Shown: in pieces, positions 1 to 10,100 of the stretch | How positions within the stretch are numbered: the first letter of the stretch is position 1 | How the letters are laid out: the number at the start of each line of letters is the position of its first letter | From: Thermoanaerobaculia bacterium | GTDB lineage: Bacteria > Acidobacteriota > Thermoanaerobaculia > Multivoradales > J023 | DNA length: 64,000 nt | NCBI GenBank assembly: GCA_030431255.1 | Contig: JAUIJL010000011.1 | Span: 186,001 to 250,000 of the forward strand | Reading direction: 5' to 3' | Program-made: the position numbers and the translations under genes | Notes under the pieces: model-generated | What the model saw: the letters and a program-made list of their open reading frames with translations, nothing else | The model's database searches: none | Told to the model about the DNA's origin: nothing

Positions 1-95
1 TGGAGTATTCCCCCGAAGAGGGAGATCCCTACGCCTGGATGCGCGACCCCGCGGGCGAGCGAATCGGCTTGATCGTCGATTTGGGCGGGTTCTAG
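1..95 (+). CDS. C-terminal end of a truncated gene, possibly VOC/glyoxalase-like
   Basis: An open frame entering from the left edge (codons from base 3) gives about 30 residues ending DPYAWMRDPAGERIGLIVDL-GGF and a TAG stop at 93-95. The DPAG-E-IGLI pattern resembles the last strand of VOC/glyoxalase-fold proteins, but the piece is too short to assign. The composition is GC-rich like the bulk of the window. The upstream part lies outside the window. Confidence 0.45.
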   Translation, partial: EYSPEEGDPYAWMRDPAGERIGLIVDLGGF

Positions 96-364
96 AAGCT
101 ATTTCTTGCTGAGGTCTAGACAGAGGTCAGTCTTTTCCCTATACTGAAAAATACTGAAAGCGATCTTGATGAGAAATCGCTGTAAGCAACTTGAAAAGAA
201 GATGTAAGACAAAAAATAACTGCAAGAGATCAGGATATAGTCGAGCTTGGCTAGCGGCCGCCCTCCGTAGCTATTGGCTGAGTAGCTGCGGCTTTGAATC
301 TCCTCACCTGACGCTCGGGTCGTGACCTCAGGCCGACATTTCAATTTCAGAGAAAGGCACGGCG
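96..364. other. Intergenic, A+T-rich
   Basis: About 270 bases without a convincing gene. The stretch 96-300 is clearly A+T-richer than the flanks. The only open frame through it, on the minus strand, has no coding character. The end carries GAGAAAGG (351-358), a plausible ribosome binding site for the gene at 365. I see no clear terminator or promoter. Confidence 0.5.
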
Positions 365-1186
365 ATGACCAGGGGACAGCGGCCTTCCGAAGATCTAAAA
401 GCTCTGGGCTTCCAGCTCAGACAATCCCTCAAAACCATCGGCGAGAAGGAGACTCCCGACTCGACGGAATTCCGGAGGTTCCTTCGACGGATCATCTCCA
501 TGGGCTGGCGGGCCGCCGCCGACTGCGATTCCTTGCGCATGCGCGAGGTCATCGAGCTGGTGCGCGACGCCCGGCCGTTGATCGACGACGCATTACCCCT
601 GCTCGGCCCTCGAGAAACCGCGGCCGTGGAGCTTCAGCACATGTTGGGGGCGCTCTACGTCGGCGAGGACGAGCTGCGCGAGATGGAAATCGAGGCCCGC
701 TTGTCCGACCAAGGGCGCCATCCCCTCGATCGGGAGATCTTGAGAATTTTGGGCGAGGCCGAGCAGCCGCTCAGACAAGGGCAAGTCGCGGACCTCCTGC
801 CCGAAGAGGTTCGGGTCACGGCAGCCCGTGTAGGCCAGGTGCTGCGCGATTGGTACGACCACTCCATCGTTCGTCGACAGATGGGGAAAGGGCCTGGACG
901 ATCAGAGGTCTCGCATTATCTGCTGGCGCCCCGTGGTTGGGCGCTTTTCCGTCAATTGGGATTGTCTCCACGGCCGGAGCCCAAACCCGAGCCGGCTCCG
1001 CCTCGCCTCACGAAGCAAGATCTGGAGGACCTGATCATCGGCAGGGTGATCAGAGCAGCGTATTCCAGCCGTGACGCTCGGAAAATCAATGTGGCCGAAA
1101 CACTGTGCAATCCCCAAGAGCACATGCTGGCTGCCCGTGAATTGGCTGCGAGGGGAGACGTCAGGCTAGTCGCATTGGACGGTTGA
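365..1186 (+). CDS. Winged-helix-like protein next to a histidine kinase
   Basis: A 273-residue soluble protein of unknown function. Residues about 120-200 have the pattern of a winged helix: a helix around LDREILRILGEAEQPL, a recognition-helix-like segment with VTAARVGQVLRDW, then IVRRQ and a wing. A Pro-rich linker (about 218-228) leads to a small helical C-terminal domain. The start fits a GAGAAAGG site seven bases upstream. The stop is one base from the start of the histidine kinase, and a receiver gene follows, so this is probably the DNA- or partner-binding output of a three-gene signalling operon. The A+T-rich operon at 14-19 kb also combines a kinase, a receiver and a winged-helix-like protein. 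The family is not recognised. Confidence 0.7.
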   Translation: MTRGQRPSEDLKALGFQLRQSLKTIGEKETPDSTEFRRFLRRIISMGWRAAADCDSLRMREVIELVRDARPLIDDALPLLGPRETAAVELQHMLGALYVGEDELREMEIEARLSDQGRHPLDREILRILGEAEQPLRQGQVADLLPEEVRVTAARVGQVLRDWYDHSIVRRQMGKGPGRSEVSHYLLAPRGWALFRQLGLSPRPEPKPEPAPPRLTKQDLEDLIIGRVIRAAYSSRDARKINVAETLCNPQEHMLAARELAARGDVRLVALDG

Positions 1187-1187
1187 G

Positions 1188-3740
1188 ATGATCTTTCGGC
1201 GATCCGGCGATTCGGGAGAGCGGCGCCTGCTGAAACGGCTTGCGGAGCTCACACGCAGGAAGGATAGACCCTTCTCGGAGGTGCTCGAGAGCCTCGCCGA
1301 AGCGTTGGTCGACCTGCCCGGAGCAGGTATTGGAGCGGCCCTGGCTGTCTTCGAGCGAGGCGAGACGTTCGCACGGCCCCCGTTGATCGCCGAGGGGCGA
1401 AGTCTTCTCGCGTTGGATCCAACCGATCCCAATCTGAAGAATTTGCCCGCTGGCCTACGCTCTGGTAACGGTGTGTGTGAGCTTCGTTCCGCCGGGGGCG
1501 ATAAGTCCGAGGCTCTCACGGCGCTGGAAATCGAATCCGAGGGCGACTGGCAAATAGCGGCTCTCCTGCCGGGGGATGAAGCGGCTACCCAGGAAGCCAG
1601 GGAGATCCTGAATCGCGTCGGTCCGTGGATCGCCATGATCATTCTCCAAGCTCTTTCGGCCCAGGCGGAACGCAGGATCGAGAAGCTTCATGATTTGGCT
1701 CGCCGGGAGCTCAGGAAGAAGGATCCGAGCCTGCCGAAGCTGGTTTCCGAGCTGAAAACGATTTTTGACGCGACGGTGGCGACGGTTCTCTTGGCGGAGA
1801 GCGCCTCCAAAACCCTGAGACTCAGCTGCAGCACAGACGGGCGCTTGGGGCGGGATCGGCCGGTGGTTTACCGTGAGAATCAAGGGTGGACCGGCTTCGT
1901 GTTTGGTAGCGGGAAGTCCCTGCGAATTGCCGACCTGGAAGATCGAAAGGCTATCGAAGAAAAGCACGGTTTGGATCCAGGGCATCCCTACCATGAAGAA
2001 TGCTCCCCGGACGGTGAGCAGACGGTTCAATTTCTCGGTGTGCCGATTCACGGCTCGAGAAAGCCGATAGGAGTCTTGCGTCTTTCGCGGGCGAGAAATA
2101 CCCCGAGATTCACCGCTGAAGACCAGGCTGCCCTTGAGTTTTTTGCGGATCTCTCGGGCATTGCCCTCAAGAGAACCTGGCGATTGGTCGTCGCTCAGGC
2201 CGTCAATGACTCTACCTCTGTCGGAATTGCCATATCTCACCGTGAGGAGCAGCCCGATGGGTCTTGGATTCCTCGCTTGAGATATGTCAATCCCGGCGCC
2301 TTGAAGATCTTGGGTTACGAGCGAGAGGATGTGGCGGGTGCGGACGCCCGCAAATTGTACGCACTGGACGACTATGAGGATCTTCGGAGCAAATTAAAGA
2401 AGTTGCTGGCGAAAGAAAGGTCTTCTTCGGAACCCGTGGAGCTTGGACCCGAGGACTTTCACCTCCGTCATAAGGATGGAACACCGAGAGCCGTCAAAAT
2501 TTCCTATCGGATCCTTGAGGATCCACGGTTTCAGCCTCCCGCCGCTTACACCATCGGGATATTCCGTGATCGCACGGATGAGGCGAAAGGGCGAGCACAG
2601 CACACCCGGTTGATGGAGATGCTCGGCGAGATGGGAATCGCCTATTTCCGCTCAACTCCCGACGGAAGAACCGTCGAGACATCGGCAGCCGAGGCGGAGA
2701 TTCTGGGCTACTCGACTTCCGCGCTCATGCAGCTGGACCGTGTGAGGTTGTATGAGACTCGAGAAGCTCGCGAAGCGCTCATAGCTGAGGCCACCACCTC
2801 AAAGCTGTTGGGGCAGCTGACCCGCGTGCGCCAGCCTCTGATCCGAAGCAACAAAGAGCGAATCGAGACCGCTGGCTATATGCGGACGGTTCGGGATCCC
2901 ATGGAAGGCGAGCAGGTGACGGTTGAAGGGCTTTACCAAGATGTCACTCAGCGTTTGGAGCTCCAGAGATTCGTCGACTTGAGCTCGGATGATGTTTTGG
3001 ACGAGGATGAGCTCCTGAACGAGCTTACTGAGCGACAAAAAAGACAACAGGCTTATCTTTCGAGCCTCGGTCATCAGCTCATCACTCCTCTTGCTTCCCT
3101 GGTCGGAAATCTCGAAGATCTGAAGTCCGGCTTGCTCGACGAACGCGACGAGATCGAGACGACGATGACTTGGGTCATCGGTCAGACTCGGCAATGCATG
3201 AGGATGGTCCAAAATCTTTCCTATCTAGACAAGATTCTGCGCCGAGAGCGCTTGGAGAAACAGGGTCTTTCTTTGGCCAGGATCTGTATCGAGACCCGTC
3301 ACGACTTCTTGCATCAGATGGAGGCTAAGAACCTCAAGGTTCACGTAGACGGGGCCTCGATCAATCAGCATATGGAAGTCGTTCTCGGCCACCCGGATCT
3401 TCTCCGGCAGGTGATCATCAATCTGGTCGACAACGCACTGAAGTACTCGAGACCCTATTCCGCCATCGTGATCTCAGCTTCGTCGGATTCGGAAGGTCCC
3501 AAGCTGGAAGTCTCCAACGAAGGTCTGCCCGTGCCCAAGAAGCTGCGCAAGCGAATTTTCGACCGCGGTATTAGAACCAATCGAGCACGCCAATGGGTGC
3601 CCGACGGCACCGGCCTCGGCTTGTGGCTGGTGAAGCTCATCGTCACGGCCCACGGTGGGTCTATCGTTTGCGATGGAGAGCGCGACGGTCGAGGTCGCCG
3701 CCGGAATGTGTTTCGACTGAGATTGCCCCTCTTATCCTAA
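1188..3740 (+). CDS. Soluble GAF/PAS sensor histidine kinase
   Basis: An 850-residue sensor kinase with no membrane segments, so it senses an internal signal. The order is an N-terminal region (1-175) of uncertain fold, a GAF domain (about 185-335), two PAS-like domains (about 340-470 and 480-600), HisKA with phospho-acceptor H629 in LGHQLITPL, and HATPase_c with N-box INLVDNALKY and G2 box GTGLGLWLVK. The G1 box reads SNEGLPV instead of the usual D-x-G-x-G, which is shared with the kinase at 14.2 kb. The gene follows the winged-helix gene after one base (TGA-G-ATG) and precedes a stand-alone receiver by 44 bases, its likely partner. Kinase assignment is firm; the ligand is unknown. Confidence 0.9.
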   Translation: MIFRRSGDSGERRLLKRLAELTRRKDRPFSEVLESLAEALVDLPGAGIGAALAVFERGETFARPPLIAEGRSLLALDPTDPNLKNLPAGLRSGNGVCELRSAGGDKSEALTALEIESEGDWQIAALLPGDEAATQEAREILNRVGPWIAMIILQALSAQAERRIEKLHDLARRELRKKDPSLPKLVSELKTIFDATVATVLLAESASKTLRLSCSTDGRLGRDRPVVYRENQGWTGFVFGSGKSLRIADLEDRKAIEEKHGLDPGHPYHEECSPDGEQTVQFLGVPIHGSRKPIGVLRLSRARNTPRFTAEDQAALEFFADLSGIALKRTWRLVVAQAVNDSTSVGIAISHREEQPDGSWIPRLRYVNPGALKILGYEREDVAGADARKLYALDDYEDLRSKLKKLLAKERSSSEPVELGPEDFHLRHKDGTPRAVKISYRILEDPRFQPPAAYTIGIFRDRTDEAKGRAQHTRLMEMLGEMGIAYFRSTPDGRTVETSAAEAEILGYSTSALMQLDRVRLYETREAREALIAEATTSKLLGQLTRVRQPLIRSNKERIETAGYMRTVRDPMEGEQVTVEGLYQDVTQRLELQRFVDLSSDDVLDEDELLNELTERQKRQQAYLSSLGHQLITPLASLVGNLEDLKSGLLDERDEIETTMTWVIGQTRQCMRMVQNLSYLDKILRRERLEKQGLSLARICIETRHDFLHQMEAKNLKVHVDGASINQHMEVVLGHPDLLRQVIINLVDNALKYSRPYSAIVISASSDSEGPKLEVSNEGLPVPKKLRKRIFDRGIRTNRARQWVPDGTGLGLWLVKLIVTAHGGSIVCDGERDGRGRRRNVFRLRLPLLS

Positions 3741-3784
3741 AGCTACTCTTCCCGAACCGTGTCCTACCTTTGGAGCCGACAGCC

Positions 3785-4264
3785 ATGAATGAACAGCCAA
3801 TCGTGTTTATCGTCGACGATCAGCCCGGTGAGATTCGCCCCTTGATTCGACGAATCGGTGCCATGCGCTGCGATGTAGAGCTGGCCACCAACGAGATGGA
3901 GGCCAAGGCCGGGCTGAAGCAGGTCAAGAAGCGTCCGGACCGCTACGTGGCCGGCATCTTCGACATCATGGTCGCGACCGTCGACTTCGACACGCTGCTC
4001 GAAATGGACGACGACGTGGACCTCCAGGAAGAGGTCCTCGAGCCGTCGATCAACACCGGCGTCAGGCTCATCGACTATGCGCGGGACGAGCTCGGCTTAG
4101 GGGCGGACGTTTTCCCGATCGCGGCCTTGACCGCGCGAGACGACAGTGAGATCGAGCCGCTTCTGAAGGACCGCGGTGTGCCTCTGTATCGGAGGGGTGC
4201 TTCCGACGACACGGAAGTCTCCATCATGAGCTTCCTCAAAGACCATCTCCGCCCCAAGCTCTGA
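3785..4264 (+). CDS. Stand-alone response regulator receiver protein
   Basis: A 159-residue single-domain receiver without an output domain. Acidic residues D11-D12 (FIVDDQ) and phospho-acceptor D60 (GIFDIM) are present, and AALTAR supplies the conserved T/S. The usual lysine of the K-P motif appears replaced by arginine (PLYRRG). A longer insert follows D60 (VDFDTLLEMDDDVDLQEEV), which may lengthen the loop. The ATG at 3785 is chosen because an in-frame extension upstream would overlap the kinase gene, and GGAG lies ten bases before it. It probably takes phosphate from the preceding kinase and acts by protein contact, for example with the winged-helix protein at 365. Confidence 0.85.
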   Translation: MNEQPIVFIVDDQPGEIRPLIRRIGAMRCDVELATNEMEAKAGLKQVKKRPDRYVAGIFDIMVATVDFDTLLEMDDDVDLQEEVLEPSINTGVRLIDYARDELGLGADVFPIAALTARDDSEIEPLLKDRGVPLYRRGASDDTEVSIMSFLKDHLRPKL

Positions 4265-4276
4265 TCCGCTCCCGGC

Positions 4277-5734
4277 TCACCCCTCCGGCGTCACCGGGTT
4301 CTCCCGCAGGAAGCGGATGAAATCCGCGAACCGTCGCTGTCCGCGCTCGCGACCCACGGGCACGACGAGGTCGAAGAGCGGCGGTCCGGCTTTGCTGCCG
4401 GAGAGGGCGAAGCGGGTGGGGTGGATGAGCACGCCCAGCTTCACGTCGAGCTCGGCGATCAGGTCCCGCATGGCCTTTTCCGTGCTCTCGACGGTGTAGT
4501 CGTCGAGCTCGGCGTAGCGGGTGGCGAGGGTTTCGAGCATCTCGGGCAGCTCGGGTTGCTTGCGGAATTTCTTGGTCGCCTCGAGGTCGTATTCCAGACT
4601 TTCTTGGAAGTAGTGGCGGATGCCTTCCGCCAGCTCCACCAGGTTTTTGGAGCGGCCCTGGTGCAGCTCGACGACGTGGCGCAGCAGCTCGGGGTCGGCG
4701 TCGGCCAGGCCGGCTTCTTCGAGGAAGGGCGCCAGGTGCTCGAGGATCTCGTCCAGCGGCGTGCTCGCCATGTAGTGGGAGTTCATCCACTTGAGCTTGT
4801 CGACGTCGAAGACGCCGTGGGTTTTGCCCAGGCGCTCGGCGGTGAAGGCTTCGATCAGCTCCGCGCGATCCATCAGCTCGCGATCGTCACCGGGGGACCA
4901 GCCGAGCAAGCAGAGGTAGTTGTAGAGGGCTTGGGGCAGGATGCCCTGGGCCCTAAATTCTTCCACCGACGTGGCGCCGGTGCGTTTCGACAGACGCTTT
5001 TTATCCGCGCCGAGGATCAGCGGCAGGTGGCCGAACCTGGGCAGGTCGGCGCCGAGGGCGCGGAAGAGGCCGATGTGCTTGGGGGTGTTGGAGAGGTGAT
5101 CCTCGCCGCGGATGACGTGGGTCACCCCCATGCTGATGTCGTCGCAGACCACCGACAGGTGGTAGGTGGGGGTGCGGTCGGAGCGCAAGATGATGAAGTC
5201 GTCGAGGGACTCCTCGGGAAAGTGGACGTCGCCGCGCACGATGTCCTCGACCACGATCGCCTCGTCGGGCATGCGGAAGCGCACCACGTAGGGCTCACCG
5301 GCTTCCAAACGCCGCTCCACCTCTTCACGGGGCGGCGGATCGAACGCGGTTTTATAACGGTAGGAATCCCCGCGTCCGAGGATCTCCTTGCGTTTTTCGT
5401 CCAGCTCCTCGGCGGTGCGGAAACAGTGGTAGGCCTTGTCTTCGGCCAACAGCCGTTGGGCCGCGGCCGTGTGGTCTTGGAGATTTGCGCTTTGTAGGAA
5501 GGGACCTTCGTCGACCTCGATGCCGAGCCAAGCCAGGGCCTCGATGATCTGACGGGTCATGGCGTCGTCGGACCGTTCTTTGTCCGTATCTTCAATGCGC
5601 AAAATGTGGGCGCCGCCCAGACTCTTGCGCAAGAGCTCGTTGTAGATCGCGGTGCGGGCACCGCCGACATGTAGAAATCCGGTGGGAGAGGGGGCGAAAC
5701 GCACACGGACGGGACCGGTCAATTGGCTAGCCAT
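4277..5734 (-). CDS. gltX: Glutamate--tRNA ligase
   Basis: A 485-residue class I aminoacyl-tRNA synthetase that charges tRNA-Glu with glutamate in the cytoplasm. The N-terminus has the HIGH-type signature PSPTGFLHVGG, followed by the RIEDTD segment. The KMSKS-type loop DKKRLSKRTGA lies near residue 250. A helical anticodon-binding C-terminal domain (about 320-485) completes a normal-length bacterial GltX. It converges tail to tail with the receiver gene (12 bases apart) and diverges from the STAND cassette. It is a housekeeping gene and appears unrelated to its neighbours. Confidence 0.97.
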   Translation of the reverse strand: MASQLTGPVRVRFAPSPTGFLHVGGARTAIYNELLRKSLGGAHILRIEDTDKERSDDAMTRQIIEALAWLGIEVDEGPFLQSANLQDHTAAAQRLLAEDKAYHCFRTAEELDEKRKEILGRGDSYRYKTAFDPPPREEVERRLEAGEPYVVRFRMPDEAIVVEDIVRGDVHFPEESLDDFIILRSDRTPTYHLSVVCDDISMGVTHVIRGEDHLSNTPKHIGLFRALGADLPRFGHLPLILGADKKRLSKRTGATSVEEFRAQGILPQALYNYLCLLGWSPGDDRELMDRAELIEAFTAERLGKTHGVFDVDKLKWMNSHYMASTPLDEILEHLAPFLEEAGLADADPELLRHVVELHQGRSKNLVELAEGIRHYFQESLEYDLEATKKFRKQPELPEMLETLATRYAELDDYTVESTEKAMRDLIAELDVKLGVLIHPTRFALSGSKAGPPLFDLVVPVGRERGQRRFADFIRFLRENPVTPEG

Positions 5735-6109
5735 GGTGTCCTCGAGGGGTTACGGCCCGGGTCGAGCGGGCCTGAAAATTCGTGCGAAACGTAACACGGC
5801 GCCGGGGGGCGCTCAAGATGCACGGTGATTCGGGTGCCGGCGTCCACGGCAGCTCTGGCTCGGTAGCTCCGGAGCAGGAAGCCGGATAGACTGAGGCCAA
5901 GACTCCGATCGATCATTTCGCCGTGCTTGCTGAGCTAAGAGCTTGCTGAAGAGCGTGTCACAAGCATGGGCGATTGCGTAACGGGAATACGCTGTAACTC
6001 ACTAGAAGGAAGCTCGTGTCTCTGAGCATGACCCGAGCTCTCCGAAAGGGATGTTGATGACCAGACCCAAAGCATCAGAAACCGTGAGCTCAGCTCAACG
6101 GCACCGAGA
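5735..6109. other. Divergent intergenic region between gltX and the STAND cassette
   Basis: A 375-base spacer that must hold promoters for gltX (leftward) and the five-gene cassette (rightward). The nine-base word GCTTGCTGA occurs twice around 5927-5950. I see no tRNA, hairpin terminator or further gene, and cannot assign a promoter with confidence. Confidence 0.4.
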
Positions 6110-7195
6110 ATGGTTACTGAGACCCAACAGATAGCGCTCAAAGTGCTCTTGATGCCCCGATTGGGCTCCAATCCCACCACCTCGGTGGTGGAGCCCTTCG
6201 TGGGCGTGGAGCTTTCCTTACGTCTACCCGTGTCGACGGCGGTGATCCAAGTGGCGGAGTGGATCATCGATCAAGCCTTGAGCCAAGACCAGCCCACCAT
6301 GTTGATCAAGATCATCCGTCGACTCGACGACGGCAGCACGCGGGCCGCCTCCTTGGTGGACTTGGCCGATCGTTTGGAAGCGGATCCCAGCGGTTGGCGG
6401 ACCCCGATCCCCGAGGTGGATTGGTCCCTCGAAGGGGATCCTCTGCAGGTCATCGACGGCCGCCCGTTTGTGGATCGATCTTCCTTCCGTCGCTTGATCC
6501 CGCGCTTGGGCTCCTTGAACGCCACCCCCGTTTGTACTCTGGTGCAAGGGGGAAACGGCCACGGCAAAACCTATTTGACCGATTTCTGCAAAGGCCTGGC
6601 GAGCTATTGGGAGCGCAAGCAACCGAATCTCTTGCGGGTGGGGTCGAGCCAATGCCCCTCCAGCACCCTCTCGGATCTCACCCCGGACCTTCCGGCCATC
6701 GATTTGGCCACCGGCCTCGACGCCGACTTCGCCATGATGCCGCGCCCCCACGAGGACGAGCATCGCTACGCTCGCAATCTGGCGACCTGGATTCTCGAAA
6801 CCACCCCCGAGGGCGCCCTGCCGGCCCTGGCCATTTTCGACGGTTTCGATCGCGCCGGCGTGCCCGCGCCGGTGCTGACCTTCATCGAAGAGCTGGTGGC
6901 GGGCGCCCAACAAGACGCCGATGCGTCGGCCCGCTTGCGCGTCATGCTCTTGGGTTATGACCAGGGGCGCCTGGAAAAGGCGGACTTGGCGTTCGAGACC
7001 TGTGTGCTCGAGCACGTGGGTAGCAGCCATCTCGATCACTGGTTTCGCAAGCGATACCCGGGCCAACCCTCCTTCCGCTATGAAGACACCGTCGACATGA
7101 TCACCGATCGTCTCCCGGACGACGGGTCCATGCGCATGCGACGTCTCAACGCCTTGGTACGGGCCGCCGGCGCCGGATTCAAGGAGATCGGCTGA
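6110..7195 (+). CDS. P-loop NTPase, first gene of a STAND/protease cassette
   Basis: A 361-residue soluble protein. Residues 1-100 form a strand-rich domain of unknown family. Then comes a segment DPLQVIDGRPFVDRSSFR typical of the lead-in to STAND-type ATPases, a clear Walker A (GGNGHGKT, near residue 148) and a Walker-B-like ALAIFDGFDRAG. After a region comparable to sensor I (LRVMLLGYD) it stops without a long superstructure-forming repeat domain. It may be a sensor or adaptor ATPase paired with the large STAND protein downstream. The stop and the next start share one base (TGATG), implying translational coupling. The ribosome binding site is weak, so an in-frame start a few codons downstream is possible. 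Confidence 0.75.
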   Translation: MVTETQQIALKVLLMPRLGSNPTTSVVEPFVGVELSLRLPVSTAVIQVAEWIIDQALSQDQPTMLIKIIRRLDDGSTRAASLVDLADRLEADPSGWRTPIPEVDWSLEGDPLQVIDGRPFVDRSSFRRLIPRLGSLNATPVCTLVQGGNGHGKTYLTDFCKGLASYWERKQPNLLRVGSSQCPSSTLSDLTPDLPAIDLATGLDADFAMMPRPHEDEHRYARNLATWILETTPEGALPALAIFDGFDRAGVPAPVLTFIEELVAGAQQDADASARLRVMLLGYDQGRLEKADLAFETCVLEHVGSSHLDHWFRKRYPGQPSFRYEDTVDMITDRLPDDGSMRMRRLNALVRAAGAGFKEIG

Positions 7196-10100
7196 TGCAG
7201 CGCCCCAACCAAAGGGTCGTGGACCTGATCCTGAGCCTATTCGATCGAGATCAGGGGCAGCTCTATCGGTTTGCTCGCAAGCAATCCGGTGAGAACACCG
7301 TGCTCAAGGTGGACCGAAAGGCTTCATTTAGGGATCAAGTGGAGCAGTGGGTGGATCAATTGGACTCCTACGGGCTGATCAACGAAGCCTTCTTCGATGC
7401 GTTGGTAGAGCGAAATCCCGAGCGTGATACCTCCATCGAAGAAGTGCGTCTCGAGGTGTTGGGTCCTGACGAGGGGCCCATCTCGAAGGCCGAACCCTCC
7501 GAGGTCGCCCCTCACGACACGCCTGAGCTACCCCCGGAACAGGATGAGTCTGATCCAACTGGCGCTGTGCAAGACTTGATCGATCACATCAGCAAGGGTG
7601 GTCAGGTGATGGGTGTCCCTGGATCCGGAACCTCCAACGTCAAGGATCGCGGGCCATCGACTGAGCCTGCCTCTGACGAAGGCCCAGAATTCGAAGACCA
7701 TCAAGAGACGGTTGAGATCGATCCCGAGCCCGTGCCAGACGAGCGACAATCCTGGCGCTCGCGCATGGCGGACCTGCTCGGCTCGGTCTCCCTCGAACGG
7801 CCGGAGCTGCCCGCACCCTGGCTGGAGGCGGCGGCGGTCCTGCCCAGCTTCAATCCCATGACCCTGGAGGCGGTGGGCGGCGATGCGGACCCGCCCCGAG
7901 ACCTGTTGGAAAGGCTCGCCGAGGTTTGTGAGACCTTGAACGACGGCACCATGGTGCTCGACCTGCGTCGTCGTCAGGAGGTGCTCGCCCGCTTGGTGAG
8001 CGAAGGCCGCTTGGCCGAAGCCCTCGACGCCAACCCCCAACCCGTCTCCGACGAGGGCTCCGAGCACGGTGGCTCTAAACACGGTGACTCTGAGCACGGT
8101 GGCTCCAAACACGGGTATTGGTTGCGCCGGGCCCTGGAAGAGGGGCGAGTGGACTCCCTGGAGCTCAGAACCCTCGACGACCTACAAACCGCCCAGCAGC
8201 TCTCGGAATGGCTGGCACGCAGCGAGCTCCAACCCTTTGATCGCGATCGGGTGGCCTCGGTGCTCGAACGCTATCGACGGGTCGAGCCCCTGCGTCGGCT
8301 CTTGGGCAAACACTTCCGCGGACGGGTCGAGGAGGTCGCCGAGCTGCGTCGCCATCTCGATCCAGAAGCACCCGCCGAGAGCCCGATCCAGGTGCTCTGG
8401 GGGGTGGGTGGCGTCGGCAAATCGACCCTTCTGGGTAAGGTCTTGCTCGATTTGGAAGAGGTCGGCGATCCGTGGGTCTATCTCGATTTCGACCACCCCG
8501 AGGTGGACCCCCTCGACCCGCGACGCCTGGTGGAGCTGCTCGCCCGCCAGCTCGGGCAATTCTTCGCCAGCGCCCCCGTGGCCGAGGCCTTCCTGGCGGT
8601 GGAATTCGCCGCCGCGGACGACGACTCCCTGAGATTCGACGAGCTGTCCTTCGACGGCCTGTCCATGGAGGCGGATGGGGACGGTCCCACGGAGCGCGAC
8701 CTCCTGGCGGTCATCGATCGGGGGCTCCGAGGGTTGCCCCGGCGCCCCGCCCTGTCGGTGGTCTTCGACACCTTCGAGCAAGTGCAAGTTCGCGGTCGCC
8801 ACGCGGTGGCCACGGTCCGTGGCCTGCTCGACACCCTCACCGAGGCCGTGCCCTACGTCCGGATCTTGGTCTCCGGTCGAGCCATGGTGGCGGAGTGGCA
8901 GGATGTGGGCGAGCTGCGACTCGAAGACCTCGACGACGAGAGTGCCGACGCGGTGCTCCAGGCCTTCGGCATCGACGACGGCGAGCTGCGCGCCAAAGTC
9001 CTGCAGCGGGTGGGCAACAGCCCCCTGAGCTTGCGGCTGGCGGCGGATGCCCTGAGATCCGAGCAATTGGGCGAAGCCGACCTCGAAGCCATGGTCACCG
9101 AGGCCAAACGCTTTGAGCTGCAGGGACAGCTCTACACCCGCATTCTCGGCCACATCCGCGACGCCGAGGTCCGCCGCCTAGCCCATCCCGGCCTGATCGT
9201 GCGTCGGGTCACTGTCGGCGTCATCCGCGACGTGCTCGCCGAGCTGTGCGAGATCGAGCCGGATGCCGCGCCTGGGATCTTCCAACGCCTGCCGGACCAC
9301 GTGGCGCTCTTCGAGCCGGACCTAGCTTCGGAGGGCGAAGGCTCGGCCCTGCGTCACCGCCAAGACGTGCGCGAGATCATGCTGCGGCTGATGATCGAGG
9401 ACCCCTCGTGGCAAGACCGCCTGCGGGAGATCCACGACCGCGCCGTCTTCCACTACTCAGGCCGCGCCGATGCGGTGGGTCGGGCGGAGCTGGTCTACCA
9501 CCGGCTGATGCGCGACGACGATCCCGTGGGGTTAGATCCTTTGTGGGACGGAGATCTGGTGGATCTCTTGGCCCGCTGTTGGGACGAGCCGTTGCCGGAG
9601 CGGGCGCGGGCTTGGCTCGGTCCGCGCATCGGACGCACCCACGAGGAGTTGGATTCCTGGCGGGTTGAGGATTGGGAAGTCTCCGCCACCCGCGAAGCCG
9701 AAGCCCACTTGCAAACCGGTGATTTCGAGGGGGTGCTCCACCTGCTCTCGGAGCGGTCGGAGCGCAGCGCCGGCAGCAAGCTGCACCGCTTGGAAGCGAG
9801 GGCCTTGTCGGAGCTCGGGCGTTGGTCCGAAGCGGAGCAAGTCTTGGAGCGAGCCCTGGCCGAAGGGGTCGAGCATTACGGTTTGGGTCGGTTCTTGGAG
9901 CTGCGGATCCTGGCGGGCCGAGCGGCGAACGAGCAGGGCGACCGGGAACGGGCCATGGACCAAGCCCGTCGAGCGCAGAAGATCGCCGCCGAGTCTCAAG
10001 ATATCGGCGGGCAATTCCGGGCCCTGGAGCTGAGGATCCAAGCCGGCGATCCCACCGCCACGGACGAGCTGGAAAAGCTCTTCCTCAAAACCAAAGATGC

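Noticed and set aside
99-344. 81-residue minus-strand frame upstream of the winged-helix gene
   Set aside because: Unusual residue mix and no start signal; a chance frame in A+T-rich DNA.
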